A stretch of DNA of 64,000 bases. Origin: Mermis nigrescens. Its lineage: Eukaryota > Nematoda > Enoplea > Mermithida > Mermithidae. Below are positions 11,210-22,147 of this stretch, one piece after another. A model generated the notes under the pieces. It did no database searches. It was not told the DNA's origin and saw nothing but the letters and a program-made list of their open reading frames with translations. Positions within the stretch are counted from its first letter, which is position 1, and the number at the start of each line of letters is the position of its first letter. The DNA lies in NCBI GenBank assembly GCA_036768485.1, contig JAVLUZ010000142.1, positions 20,674,290 to 20,738,289 of the forward strand, in the 5' to 3' direction. Made by a program: the position numbers and the translations under genes.

Positions 11210-11430
11210 CAAATGATTGTCATTTATTTGGACTGATTCAGTATCGCGTGCATCGTTGATACTTTTCAAACCGTTTTTAACTTCTTAAGCTTTTAATTTA
11301 AAGCCATTATAGGGTGAGAAACCTGAAATTAATCCCCTTTTCACAGTTATATGATTAAGTACTTATGTAAAAAAGTACCGTAAATAATTTTAACTTAACA
11401 CTCATAGGGTCAGCATATATTAGTACATAT

Positions 11431-11483
11431 AACATCTTGCCCCGGCCCCCGGCTAAAAAGCCTGTCCCGGGACATCCCTAATA
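11431..11483 (+). repeat. hAT-end fragment (CCCCGGCC ... GACATCCCTA)
   Basis: A GC-rich patch ending GTCCCGGGACATCCCTA resembles the reversed TAGGGATG end of the elements at 5965 and 8968. It is isolated and has no visible partner. A short direct repeat, CTGCTGCCTAGTGTCATTCC, follows twice at about 11499-11540. Confidence 0.45.
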
Positions 11484-11582
11484 TATACTGTACTAAAACC
11501 TGCTGCCTAGTGTCATTCCCTGCTGCCTAGTGTCATTCCGTTCTTTGATGTAACGTATATATGTATGTTTTTTTATTCTTTC

Positions 11583-11604
11583 AGATTATTTGTATTAGGA
11601 CATA
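11583..11604 (+). other. TIMM23: Probable 5'-UTR acceptor and leader of TIMM23
   Basis: TTTTTTTATTCTTTCAG ends at 11584 and is a strong acceptor 20 bases before the TIMM23 ATG, so a non-coding upstream exon is likely. That exon and the promoter were not located. Confidence 0.55.
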
Positions 11605-11877
11605 ATGGACGACAGAACTCGCAGCTTAACATCTCCGATGGCTATTTCGCCTTACATGTCTCCTTACATGAACATCGACAGGTCTATCTTCAAAAATTCC
11701 GAGCCCCAGTACATAATGCCTGAAGGTGCTTCTCAGCACAGGGGTCGATTCGAGATGGCTTTTTCGCAAATAGGATGCTGCGTTATTGCCGGAGCAGTTG
11801 CTGGCGGAGCGCAGGGTCTATATCACAGTATGAAAGCGCAACCTCTTGCCCTTAATACAGCAGGACATCTATTTCAA
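11605..11877 (+). CDS. TIMM23: TIMM23, coding exon 1 (residues 1-91)
   Basis: Mitochondrial inner-membrane import channel subunit Tim23, the central component of the TIM23 presequence translocase. This exon gives 91 codons from ATG at 11605 to a GTAGGC donor at 11878, phase 0. It carries the hydrophilic N-terminal segment facing the intermembrane space (MDDRTRSLTSPMAISPYMSP onward) and then the first conserved part of the Tim17/22/23 domain: GRFEMAFSQIG followed by a glycine-rich first membrane segment, IAGAVAGGAQG (about residues 55-75). Joined with 14930-15108 and 19070-19205 it gives a 195-residue protein, close to the roughly 200-residue size usual for animal Tim23. The start is favoured by an acceptor just upstream and the family's short N-terminal region. 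Confidence 0.93.
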
Positions 11878-12434
11878 GTAGGCTTTTACATACCCCCTAA
11901 AAGTAGTTATGGCTGATGAATTCAATTTACAAAGTAAAAATTATCAAATACAGGGGCGGGAATTCCTGCGGTTAATGAATCAGCTGAGCTTTACATTGTG
12001 GGTAATCGCAAGCTTGCCATACTTTTAATATGTTCCAAAGCTTTTAAAATTGTCCGATTAAGAGGACATTCCTCAGTCAAGATCGTATACTTCGTCAATA
12101 CAACTTTGTTTCCCTACTAGTTTTCATGTACTTCAATCAAAGTCATCAATTGCACAATCTACAAATAAGCATGGGGTGAAAAATTTAGTAGTTTGAACCG
12201 ATTCTTTAAAGTTGAGTTGATCTGGTCTTGTTAATTCTCATTTGACTTGCTTCAAAAAAGTAAAAGGAGTGCGGTTTAGTCTCCAAATCCAAAGAAGCCG
12301 TCGTAATCATATTAAAATTACGACTTCTAAACTAAGGAGTTTTGTGGGAAATAGAGCTTTGCTTCGGTTTTTCAGTCAACTGAAATGGTCGAAAAATTAA
12401 GACCATGTGTAATGTACCTATGTAGCACAAGCAT

Positions 12435-12840
12435 TGAGCATGTAACAGAGGGATGGAGAATCCTCACCCAACGTTGGCTATCCCCTTATCCCGCCAAAGC
12501 CTGAAAATTTTTGACTTCTTCCCCGATTTTCGGAAAAAAATGAATTTTTTGGCCATTTTTAGGTGTTTTTTGGCCGTTCCTGGCCGAAAGTTTCAGGTCA
12601 TTTACATCTCCCCGCACATGTAACAGGAGGGATAAGGGGATCCTAGACCCAAAGTTAGACGTCCATTATCCCTCAAAGCCCAAAAATTTTTGATCCCCAG
12701 TTTTGGAAAAAATCGAATGTTTTGGCCGTTTTGAGGCGTTTTTTGGTCGTTTTTTTGTCAAAAATGGAGGTCGTTCACTCCATCCCTGAATGTGGTCGGG
12801 TCCCCCGCAAATTTCGAGCCGTTACATGTATGCCCCTCAA
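12435..12840 (+). repeat. Two TTACATG-family repeats in TIMM23 intron 1
   Basis: A shorter copy at about 12435-12605 begins GAGCATGTAACAGAGGGAT; a fuller copy at about 12612-12834 runs from CACATGTAACAGG to GCCGTTACATGTATG. Both have the GGCCGTTTTTGGTCG and TCAAAGCCCAAAAATTTTTG blocks of the family. Confidence 0.6.
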
Positions 12841-12858
12841 TAGCCGGAGACCCTGCAC

Positions 12859-13159
12859 CATAGGTGGGCAGCACAAAAATTCTGGGGGAGGGTGGTATAA
12901 ATTTTCAGAGGTAAAAAATGGTCTTAAAAATGGTGGTATGGCGAAAAACACAATTTTTCAATGTTTTTCGTCGAGCACTATCCATTGGCATCAAAAAATT
13001 AAAAAACAAAAGCAAAAGATGTTCAAAAATTGAATTCTAATGGATTAAAGGGATATTTTGTTCCTGGGTGAGGGATATGCGGCTTTTCGGAGGGTAGTAG
13101 GCCTTCTGGGGAGTGCATACTGCAAACCCCCTGAATCCCCCTCCCCACGCCCACGTGTG
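12859..13159 (+). mobile_element. GTGGGC MITE, copy 2
   Basis: Starts CATAGGTGGGCAGC and ends GCCCACGTGTG with the family core between. It is longer than the other copies owing to extra G-rich sequence near 13050-13140. The flanks CCCTGCAC and CCCCCCTA do not match convincingly, so the duplication is lost or the right border is misplaced. Confidence 0.7.
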
Positions 13160-13681
13160 CCCCCCTATAACGAAAATTTTGAGCCTTTACATGTATGAGC
13201 ACGAGTGAAAATTATTTCTTAACGTTATTCACATATATACATCTATTCATTAGCAGGAAAAAAGAGGAAAATTGATAATGTTAAAATTTAAATTTGTGAT
13301 TTATGACGCAACAAATTTTAAGGGGGGCTCCGTGTAAAGCCATCAGTCGAACATGCATAAAAATCTCCGGAACCTTTTTATTACAAAATCCATTATCAAT
13401 TTCGTATAAATTATAATCGTTTTACTTGCATTAGTTGTACGATTTGCGAAATAAGTCATTAGAGCAAAAGGCATTCCTGCTTGCTTTTAACATTGTCAGC
13501 GTCTATATTAATAATAAAGTGTTGATTATACCCCATTATGAAAAAGTATACCGCGTTATCTACCTACCAATGTGCCTACAGTCCATTGAGCATAAAGCGC
13601 ACACTAGTGCATAGTGAGGTGAGGGACATTTATTTCCGTATAACTTGAAAATCGGGTACTGTCAAGTAATTTTGGGATAAC

Positions 13682-14105
13682 CGGGTTTTTTGCACAAGGT
13701 CCCTTTGTACATTTACAAAGATGGTCCCCTAAAGTTTTTTACATTTTGTACATGCAAATTTTATTATTACAATAATATGACACAGTTGTGATTTCAGTGT
13801 GGTAAAACAGGATTTTTAGACCTATCGTAGTGTATTTAAGCTCATTTCTGTGTTTCTGACGCCATAAATTACAAAAAATTGTCTCGCCGAAAAATTTGAA
13901 ATCTTTTTATACTAAATGCAAATTCTGCCATTATAAATAATATGTAGGACAGAGAATTACTCATTTCAGCGCGAAGCACCAAAATGTTTTTGGAATTTCA
14001 GGCCTTTTTACAGTTTTTGTCTTCCAAAAACTCTGTACATGTACAAAGACGGTCCCGATAAGTCTTCGTACATCGGGAAAAATCTTTGCCGAAACGATAT
14101 TTTGA
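13682..14105 (+). mobile_element. GTAC MITE, degraded copy in TIMM23 intron 1
   Basis: Starts CGGGTTTTTTGCACAAGGTC and contains the block GTGATTTCAGTGTGGTAAAA and the closing ACGGTCCCGATAAGTCTTCG. The last terminus is eroded (GCCGAAACGATATTTTG) and no target duplication was found. Confidence 0.55.
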
Positions 14106-14331
14106 GCGGCTAAAGGAAGTTGTGTAATGACCATATCTGGGTAATAACCAAAGCTTCAGCTCATCCAACCGGGCTAAAAATTGGTTAAAAAGACAACTTT
14201 CTTTGATTTTCCACTATTTTCTGACGTGTTTTTCGAAATAAGCCCATCCAATCCTAATGGACCCTTCAGCCCGTCCAGTTTTTCGGTTTTATGTCAGCCC
14301 GTTCCATGGACGGGCTGGGATGGGCTATTGC

Positions 14332-14577
14332 CATACGTGGGCAGCAAGAAAATTCTGGGGGGGGTGCAAGATTTTTTTGAAGGTCGAAAAATGGCCTTAA
14401 AAATGGTGGTATGGCGATAAAAACACCATTTTTCGACGTTTCTCATCAAGCACTATCCATTGGCATCAAAAAATTGCGAAAAAAACAAAAGAAATTTTCA
14501 AAAATTGAATTCTGGGGGGGGGGTATTTTGGTTTCTGGGGGGGAACATACCCCCCAAACCCCCCACGCCCAGGTGTG
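14332..14577 (+). mobile_element. GTGGGC MITE, copy 3
   Basis: Starts CATACGTGGGCAGC and ends GCCCAGGTGTG, flanked by a perfect 8-bp duplication GCTATTGC (14324-14331, 14578-14585). Complete copy, in TIMM23 intron 1. Confidence 0.9.
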
Positions 14578-14699
14578 GCTATTGCCCAGGTGTGTTAATG
14601 ACATTTTAAGTTGTTAAAAACGCTTATTAGGATTACTATTCACTGTATAACCGCTTTTCTCAATCTATCCCCCCGCCTCCGAATCCCATTATCTTGCCC

Positions 14700-14850
14700 A
14701 CAGATGGGCGACGGGCGATCTGGACCTTGAGAATCTGAAATCCCTACCCCTAAACCGATAGACCACCAGAATAAAATTTTTGGTGCTATTTTCGGCAATT
14801 TGGCCCATCGAACGCCCAGAATTCGGCTACTGCTCACCTTATGTCTGCCC
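14700..14850 (-). repeat. GGGCAGCA/ATTCTGGGG-family repeat, intron 1
   Basis: Reverse-oriented copy with GCCAAATTGCCGAAAATAGC and TTTTATTCTGGTGG blocks. Related sequences lie at about 15835-15975, 17405-17592, 17930-18081, 18650-18910, 20730-20935, 21110-21280, 22148-22315, 22770-22910 and 36555-36710. They share only GGGCAGCA...ATTCTGGGG with the GTGGGC MITEs, so this may be a sister family. Confidence 0.5.
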
Positions 14851-14929
14851 ATGTATGATGAAGCGCAAGTAGAGCTGGAACAAGTTTTTACCGATATTTT
14901 TTCTGACAGGGACATTCTTTACTTATTAG

Positions 14930-15108
14930 GCTGCCAAACGTGCCCACCTTTTGAATGCATTCACAAAATACGGCAGTTCAGCCGCTGGTTCGCTTGGCGT
15001 CTTGGCCGTTATGTACAGTGGCTTAGGCACAGCATTCAGCTATTCTCGCGGTGTTGAAGACGAGCTGAACACTTTAGCAGCTGCCACGCTTACCGGCCTA
15101 ATTTATAG
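14930..15108 (+). CDS. TIMM23: TIMM23, coding exon 2 (residues 92-150)
   Basis: Follows acceptor TTACTTATTAG (ends 14929) and ends at AG|GCAAGA, a GC donor (15109-15110). The 179 bases encode AAKRAHLLNAFTKYGSSAAG, then SLGVLAVMYSGLG, then FSYSRGVEDELNTLAAATLTG and LIY. This matches the central Tim17/22/23 block of Tim23: the basic segment, the membrane segment in which animal Tim23 reads NTLGSLALLYSAFG, and the RGxEDxLNTxAAGxxTG loop before the third membrane helix. Entry is phase 0 and exit phase 2, joining the A at 19070 to rebuild an Arg codon. The GC donor is needed: the next GT (15120) would add residues the family does not have. Confidence 0.93.
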
Positions 15109-15834
15109 GCAAGATTTTTTGTTTACACTTAGCTTAACTAGTAGCACACATAGATGCAAAGCATGGTCGATCTTGGGAGTCAGTCGTTCTGGGGGGGTTG
15201 AAGTGAGCTTTTTTGGGCCAAAATGATCTCAAAAAAGGTGTTCATGCTAAAATAGCGTCAAAATTACGTTATTCCACAGTTTCTGGTCAATTTCAAACAC
15301 TTTAAAGAACGTCAATTTTAATTTTTTACAATTCAAACTTTTTACCCTTGCGCTTATCCGAATAAATAATAATAATAATAATATTATGATAATAATTAAT
15401 AATAATTATTATTATGATTATCATATACATTTAAAATTTTCATTCATTTTTGGCTTACACTTGGCCTCATTTTCTTCAGAAAATTTTCCATTTGTCCAGC
15501 CTGGGTAGGTCTAGACCCCCAGATCTCCCACGTGCATATCTGGTAGCACATGTGTACGCGCACACTCGTGCTTTTCTGCAGATTGAAAGTAAGATGCCTG
15601 GTCTTCATTTTAATTTGAATTGAAAAATTGAAGAAATCGCTAAAACGACTAGTTTTCAACATGTTATGATACTGGGTTCTTAAATTACGTACGGATTTGC
15701 CTAGCATGGAAATTACATGCGTTTTGTAATTTTTGCTCCCTCACCTGGGCAATGCCCCATATTGCCCTCAACCAGCAACGGACTGGGTCGATCCTGCAAC
15801 GGGCCGAATGGTCTCTGGGTTGGGTGGGGCTATA

Positions 15835-15975
15835 CGTAGATGGGCAGCGCGTAAATTCTGGAGGGATTCGATGGGGCGAAATTGCCAAAAAATAGCACCA
15901 AAATTCGATTATGGGCGGGGGTTCGTCAGTTTATCGGAGGTCCAGTGACCCCTCAAACCCCCGCGCCCAGTGGCG
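15835..15975 (+). repeat. GGGCAGCA/ATTCTGGGG-family repeat
   Basis: ATGGGCAGCGCGTAAATTCTGG, then GATGGGGCGAAATTGCC and AATAGCACCAAAATTCG, ending near CCCCGCGCCCAG. Plus-oriented relative of 14700-14850. Confidence 0.5.
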
Positions 15976-16234
15976 AATCTAGGATTTTCCTAAGGGGGGG
16001 CGGCTACCCTGACTTGGGCGGAAAAATTAGCCGTTTTAACCCGAAAATCGCTAAAAATCGCTCAAAATGCTTAATTTTGCGCACTATTTTGGGCCAATGG
16101 GGGGCCGCCCCCGCCCCTCCTAAATCCGCCCCTGCGCGCCCATGTGTGGTTGGGATTGCATTTACATGGACTGTAGAGAATATAATCTTTTTTTGTTTAA
16201 TAACAACATTATCCATCGCGAAACATGCTCCAAC

Positions 16235-16995
16235 CAGTGTTTTTTTTTGTACAAGGTCCGTTTGTACATGTACAAAGATGGTCCCCAAAAGTCTTTGTAC
16301 ATTTTGTACATGCAAATTTTTGTAAACTATAATATAGTACAGTAGCGATTTTAGTGTGGTAAAACAGGGTTTTCTATCTTTGGTAATGTATTTTAGCTGA
16401 TTTCTGGGTTTCTGACGCCAAAAATTACTAAAAATTATCTGAAAACGGCGCGAAGCGCCGAAAAATGCTAACATTTTTCCATTCTTAATGCAAATTCTGT
16501 CATTTTAAAGATATATAGGACAAATAATTTATCAGTTCGGAGCAAAGCGCCGAAAATTGTGGGAATTTTACATCTTTTTACAGTTTTTGTCTTCCTAAAA
16601 ATCTTTGTACATTCTGTATACACAAAATTTTTGGGTACAATAATATGGTACATTAGCGATTTTAGTGTGGTAAAACAGAGTTCTTCGACTTTTCGTAGTG
16701 TGTTTTAGCTAATTTCTGGGTCTCTAAGGGCGAAAATCACTAAGAATCGTCTTAAAACGGCGCGAAGCGCCGAAAAATTTGACATTTTTACTTTTGAAAT
16801 GCAATTTCTGCCATTATAAAGATATATAGAACACACAATTACTCATTTCGGCGCGAAGCGCCGAAATTTTTCGAATTTTAGACCTTTTTTGCAATTTTTG
16901 GCTTCCCAAAAATCTTTGTACATGTACAAAGACGGTCCCGAAAAGTCTTTGTACATCGGGAAAAATCTTTGCCGAGTACAAAAAAAAAAACCGTG
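16235..16995 (+). mobile_element. GTAC MITE, full-length copy (761 bp)
   Basis: Starts CAGTGTTTTTTTTTGTACAA and ends GTACAAAAAAAAAACCGTG, flanked by a perfect 8-bp duplication GCTCCAAC (16227-16234, 16996-17003). The interior is two diverged halves, each with GATTTTAGTGTGGTAAAACA, and carries three exact GGCGCGAAGCGCC palindromes (about 16447, 16757, 16850) plus one variant near 16540. The arrangement matches 48430-49189. No protein frame. Confidence 0.92.
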
Positions 16996-17929
16996 GCTCC
17001 AACATCTGCAAAAATGATTAAATTAGGACAAATGAAAATAATTTTACTTAATATGACGTAACAATACACCTCATTTATAAACAAATTTCACTTCACAACT
17101 AATAGCTATTAGCTAACGTATTTTTAGCCAGCTCCGTTTATTATGGGCGTTGTGCACATAAGCGGGTAAATTTCACTGAAAGTTATCATTCGACCACACG
17201 TATGTGTTGAGGAGTTTAGAACCCAAAGAAATCGGCAGACCTACAGAATAAAATTTTTAAACTTTTTTGTTTCTTTGCGATTTTTAATGCCAACGGAAAG
17301 ATTTTAATGAAAAATGCCAAAAAAATTGTGTTTGCCCTACCATCAATTTTCGGCTCTTTTTTTATCTCAGCAAATTTCTGCACTCCAGAATAAAATTTCT
17401 GCACTTCCGAATATAGGCGTTGCGTTCCTACGCCCGGGCGTTGAGGGAGGGGGTCTGATTAGACCCCTTCGAGAATCTGGTGGACGGCTTTTCTAAAATC
17501 GATAAATCCTCAGAATTGAGTTTGGGTGCTATTTTGGCAACTTTGTCCCGTCGGACCCCCAGAATTCGTCTGCTGCCGACCTATGTGCTTTACTCATGTA
17601 TGCGTAGGACGCGAAGGTCGAAGCGTTCTGTATCGTATCAAGCGTCCTTTATACCAGGCTTAAAATTTTTCTCCAGGCCCTCTAATTCATTTTTTCGACT
17701 CTAGAATTAGAATGCACGTGTAAGATTATTCGATTTCAAACTGCTTGTAAACTCTGTTTCCTCGAATCTCCTGCACGCTTCAAAATGTCATTTTTTAAAT
17801 GCTATTCGTTTTCATTGTTGCCAATTGATGAGGCCTGGTGAGAAACGTGGAAAAACGGCATTTTTTATCTATTATGACTTTTTTGGATCTTTTCGAAATT
17901 TCAGGAATTCACGGTTCCCTCATCATACA

Positions 17930-18081
17930 TGGGTGCACATTTGCGTAGAGGGTCCTGGACTCACCCAAAATCCGGCGGACCCCCCTCCAAAATCGATAGA
18001 CCTCGGAATTGAATTTCTGATGCTATTTTTGGTAATTTGGCCCCATCGGACGCTTCCCAGAATTCGGGCGCTACTCGCTAC
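17930..18081 (-). repeat. GGGCAGCA/ATTCTGGGG-family repeat
   Basis: Reverse-oriented copy lying directly left of the GTGGGC MITE pair. It contains AAATTACCAAAAATAGCATC in reverse sense and CTGGGAAGCG. Its right edge has been interrupted by the MITE insertion. Confidence 0.45.
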
Positions 18082-18356
18082 CACACCTGGGCGTGGGGGG
18101 GGGGGTTTGGGGGGAGGGGTATGCACCCCCAGAAACCAAAATACCCCCCCCCCAGAAATCAAAATACCCTTCCCCCAGAATTCAATTTTTGAAAATTTTT
18201 TTCGTTTTTTTCGCAATTTTTTGATGCCAATGGATAGTGCTTGATGAGAAAGGTCGAAAAATGGTGTTTTTATCGCCATACCACCATTTTTAAGGCCATT
18301 TTTCGACCTTCAAAAAAATCTTGCACCCCCCAGAATTTTCTTGCTGCCCACGTATG
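18082..18356 (-). mobile_element. GTGGGC MITE, copy 4 (tandem pair, left)
   Basis: Reverse-oriented element from CACACCTGGGCGTGG to GCCCACGTATG. It is flanked by a perfect 8-bp duplication CTCGCTAC at 18074-18081 and 18357-18364; the right duplication is also the left flank of the next copy. Confidence 0.9.
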
Positions 18357-18364
18357 CTCGCTAC

Positions 18365-18622
18365 CATATTTGGGCGTGGGGGGTTGGGGTATGCACCCCT
18401 CCGATAAACCAAAATACCCCCCCCAATCGAAATACCCCAGAATTCAATTTTTGAAATTTCTTTTGTTTTTTTCGCAATTTTTTGATGCCAATGGATAGTG
18501 CTCGATGAGAAACGTTGAAAAATTGTGTTTTTTCTGACATTCCACCATTTTTAAGGCCATTTTTCGACCTTTGAAAAAATCTTGCACCCCCACCCCTAGA
18601 ACTTTGGTGCCGCCCACCTATG
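18365..18622 (-). mobile_element. GTGGGC MITE, copy 5 (tandem pair, right)
   Basis: Reverse-oriented element from CATATTTGGGCGTGG to GCCCACCTATG. Left flank CTCGCTAC (18357-18364) and right flank TTCGCTAC (18623-18630) match at 7 of 8 positions. Its sequence differs from copy 4 at many positions, so it is not a recent tandem duplication of it. Confidence 0.88.
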
Positions 18623-19069
18623 TTCGCTACCCGTGTAAGGTGTAGGGGGTCTGGCTGAATCATACGAGGGCGTGGAGGCTTAGATCGCCAGAATCCATCA
18701 GACCCCCAGAATTAGAGTTTAGGCCTGCTTTTTTTAATTTTTGCCTGTCTTACACCCTTGACTTTCAGAATTTGGCTGCTGCCCGCCTATCTATGATTGG
18801 ACCTCCCGAGAATCTGGAAAACTTCTCAAATCGATAGATCCCTACCCAGAATTGAATTTTTGGCGATTTTGTCCATTCGGACCCCCAGAATTTGGTTGCT
18901 GCCCAAGTATGATTTCCATTACTCGACGTCAGTGATAATCTTTTACCTAACTTTCCGAAATGAGGCAGCTGTGCACATAAGTGCATTTTACTTTGCTTGG
19001 ACAATTTGAACTAGAAAATAAATAAAAACCTCTCAAATTCATGGATCGAATTTTATGCTATTTTTGCAG

Positions 19070-19205
19070 ATCGGTCGCAGGATCCTTGCGGAAATTCGCA
19101 CTCGGTGGTCTGATGGGATTTGCCCTCGGTGGAACTTATTGCCTTTTGGCCAGACAGGACACCGTTGAGCGCAGCGTCGCTGCTATGATGCCCAGAAGGT
19201 GGTGA
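19070..19205 (+). CDS. TIMM23: TIMM23, coding exon 3 and stop (residues 150-195)
   Basis: Follows acceptor TATTTTTGCAG (ends 19069). The first base completes the Arg codon begun in exon 2; 44 codons and TGA at 19203-19205 follow. The sequence SVAGSLRKFALGGLMGFALG leads into GTYCLLARQDTVERSV and ends MMPRRW. It corresponds to the last membrane helix of the Tim17/22/23 domain (animal Tim23: GGLRGIARGGLTGLTLTSLY) plus a short matrix or intermembrane tail. Glycine spacing in GGLMGFALGG fits the family's helix-packing pattern. An ATTAAA at about 19269-19274 is a possible poly(A) signal. Confidence 0.93.
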
Positions 19206-21015
19206 CTGGTGAATTGCGATTCGATTGTTGGATTTATCCATTCTCGTCCACTAGTTTTACGATTTTCGATTAAATTTGTCTAGATTGTATAGTAGTAAAC
19301 AAGCGTGCGGACACTTAATCCACAATATGCACTTACCAGCTGAGCTACCCGGCGTTGCCCGGGCTGAACTTAGGCCTGATAGCTATATGGAATTGAGATG
19401 TCTCTTGTATTTTCTATTTTTCGGGACTTTTGATGTTTTTGGGATATTTCTAAAGAAATTGTTGGTAAAAACCATATTTTATTTTTTGGATTTTTTAAAA
19501 TGTTTTTTGTCAACCATTTGTTTGATCCAATCCACATTTTTGACGTTACGGAATGGTTTTGAAAATTCTTTAGCCAAAATCATATTTGTGATGCTTTGGG
19601 ATGTTCTGGAAATTTTTTTGGTCAAACCCATATTTTTGACGTTTTGGGATGTTTTGAAAAACTTTTTTTGGTCACCATATCTTTGATGTGTTAAAAATTT
19701 TATGTTTGATGTAGCAAAGGGTGTCATATATCACGTGATATCTTATATCACTCATATATTTTAGCAGAGGGTATCTCCTATCATATATCACTGTATGTTA
19801 TGGCACAGACAGGGTATCTTGTATCACATCATTGTACCGTATAGCATTGCCCATCTTTTAGCATTATGTAGGCTATATTACGTCCGATCCTATGTTATAA
19901 CGCCGAAAATAGTGTAAAGTGAATTTATTCCCATTTTCGAAATTGGCAAAAAATCGGCCATGCTTAAGCATAGGGACGCCTCCCGCTTCATCCCTCTACT
20001 GGGTGCATGGGTGGGTTTGGTGAAATTTAAATATAGCTACTATACCCCCAGCCGGTAGGTCGAGCTCGGGCTAGAATGTCAGCCCACCAAGTGTTTTGGG
20101 GCCGGAGCCAATCCCGGATATACAAACACTTTCACAAATATATAGTAGAGCACTTATAGTCTGTTTCATCTAGCTTTGCGCTTTTCTTTTGAATCTTATT
20201 CGCGTCAATTAGGCTACAAGTGGTTTAAAATTTTGATGCAAATGCGTTTTTATGATGGCATACGTACCATACCTCGTTATGCTGTAGAATATTACAATTA
20301 CAGCATTAGTTTAAAACTTGGTAGGTACTTCAAATTTTTCAAAAACCTGAAAGCTTTTAATTTAACGGATTATAAGTAGATTTATGGAGCACACGTCCAC
20401 TCATGGGCGTGGGAGGTCTGGACTGTTGTGCCCTAAAATCCAAAAGACCCTAAATAAAATTTTAAAAATGGTATTTTTTATGTCGACGGACAGTCCGACG
20501 AGAAACGTAAAATATGGTATTCGCTGCTCCTAGCACCATTTTTCTACAGTTTTGGATACGTCAAAATTTGGACGCTGCTCATGCACATATGAATGCGATT
20601 TCGATCGCTCAGCTTTTTGTTAGAAGTCGTCTGTACGCTGCTGTTTTATTTGCAAAATGGTCAGTCAATTCAATTTTTTAAAAGTGTTAACCTTGGTATG
20701 GTCCACTGAATTATGAGCATGCAGCAACCAAATTCTGCAGAAGGGGGCCTAATGGGGCAAAAATAGCACCAAAATTCAATTTCTAGGGGTCCAGGCAGCA
20801 ACAATATTCTGGCGGGGTGGGGTTAATCGCCAAAAATGTTACTAAAAATAGAATTCTGGGGTCTACAGTAATCTGCGGGGGAATTTCAACTACTGGGGGT
20901 ACAAATCCCCGACGCCCATGTGTGGTCCAGACCATACATGGGCAGCAGTCAAATTTTGAGGGTTCGATGAGGCAAAAGTGCCTAAAATAGCACCAATATT
21001 AATTTCTAGCCATTA
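19206..21015. other. Intergenic between TIMM23 and calexcitin; repeats only
   Basis: Contains a CCCGGCGTTGCCCGGG hairpin (about 19349-19364) next to an A-box-like CCAGCTGAGCTA in reverse, then a block of TTTTTGACGTTTTGGGATG direct repeats (19500-19680). Partial GGGCAGCA-family copies lie near 20390-20590 and 20730-20935. No convincing exon. Confidence 0.4.
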
Positions 21016-21971
21016 GCCGGTGTCACACCTTAGTGTCCCGGCCGGACACTTAAAGGTACCTTAAAGTGTCCGGGCCACAATAACATGCTTAAAAGCGAGA
21101 AAAAAATGTATTTAAACGTTGGGATAGAGTGGGCATCGTACGTAGACGTAAGAGGATAGGGTTTGAACCCCCAAAATCCAAAATCTCTCCAAATTGGTAG
21201 ATCCGTAGAATTGAATAATTTAGCGTTTTTTGCAGTGCTTCATCTGACTGCCAGAATTTGGCCCACTGCCCATGTAAAGTAGCAGGCATTTAACAGCCCA
21301 AAGTGTTCGGTGGGGGTTCGCTGACCATTAGGGGGGGAGTGCGCGAACTTCAATGTTTATTCAAAAATTGAAAGAATGCACCTAAAGTGGTTAGAAATCG
21401 CAAGTTTTTGCACAAAACCGAGGAGAGGGCAATAAACAATTTGTTTATTTATATTTATATTTTTACACTTACGACTTCGGTTATGGGAATCTCCACCTCC
21501 TTGTTACATGTACATATTTATGGTAGCATGGTAGGCAATATATAAAATGAAGTCTTAGCATGTCTTTTTAGAATCATGAGTGAATGGAACCGTGTGCAGT
21601 TTTAATTCACAACATTTATGACTGAAATTCGTAAATATCGTCGATTGTTCCTCACGGAAGTCATTTTTATTATCGATTTTATCTCCAAGTTCGCTAAACG
21701 ACGCCACTGTTGATGCAACGAATTCTTCGAAATGCATCGGCTTGCTTGTATTTATGTACCTCAATACATTGTACAAAGTACGCATATATGCACTAATTGT
21801 ACAGCGAGTGATATGCGTGGGCGTATAATGCGTACATACGTATACTCAGCGTAACCCGGACACTTTAAGGCAGAGCCGGACACTTTAAGGTGCCTTAAAA
21901 TATCCGGCCGGACACTAAGACAGTGTCCGGCCGGACACTAAGGCACGGACACTTTAAGGTGCGACACCGGC
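21016..21971 (+). mobile_element. Inverted-repeat element with GGACACTTTAAGG subterminal words
   Basis: Starts GCCGGTGTCACACCTTAGTG and ends AAGGTGCGACACCGGC, imperfect inverted repeats. GGACACTTAAAGG/GGACACTTTAAGG words recur several times at both ends (21038-21080, 21855-21960) and CCGGCCGGACA palindromes occur. A GGGCAGCA-family copy is nested at about 21110-21280. A target duplication was not convincing, so the superfamily is not assigned. Confidence 0.65.
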
Positions 21972-22147
21972 ATGGTCTTTTAAAATAGGCAGAGAAAGTT
22001 TTAAATCGATCATGAACATTGTATCAGGGTGATTTGGAAGCATTTTAAAGTTTTTAACCATTTTTAGGAGAAAAAGAGCTCTCCGGCTCCGCAGATCCGA
22101 TTGCGTGGACGCGCGAGAATAATTATCAATCCAAACCAGTTTCGACC

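Larger units (their letters stand above)
15109..19069 (+). other. TIMM23: TIMM23 intron 2, GC-AG type, 3.96 kb
   Basis: Begins GCAAGA and ends TATTTTTGCAG. The donor AG|GCAAG fits the known GC-AG consensus, in which the weak GC is offset by good pairing elsewhere. It is packed with repeats: AT-rich trinucleotide tract 15361-15420, a GC-rich host repeat at 15743, a full GTAC MITE, two abutting GTGGGC MITEs and several GGGCAGCA-family copies. No other gene is visible. Confidence 0.85.

Noticed and set aside
16004..16474. 147- and 156-codon frames on both strands
   Set aside because: They cross a GC-rich host repeat and the left part of a GTAC MITE whose target duplication is intact; the same frames recur in other MITE copies.
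19290..19365. tRNA-like A-box (CCAGCTGAGCTA on the reverse strand) beside a CCCGGCGTTGCCCGGG hairpin
   Set aside because: No B-box, T-arm or acceptor pairing could be built; the hairpin next to AGCTGAGCTACC is more like a retroelement tail or SINE fragment.
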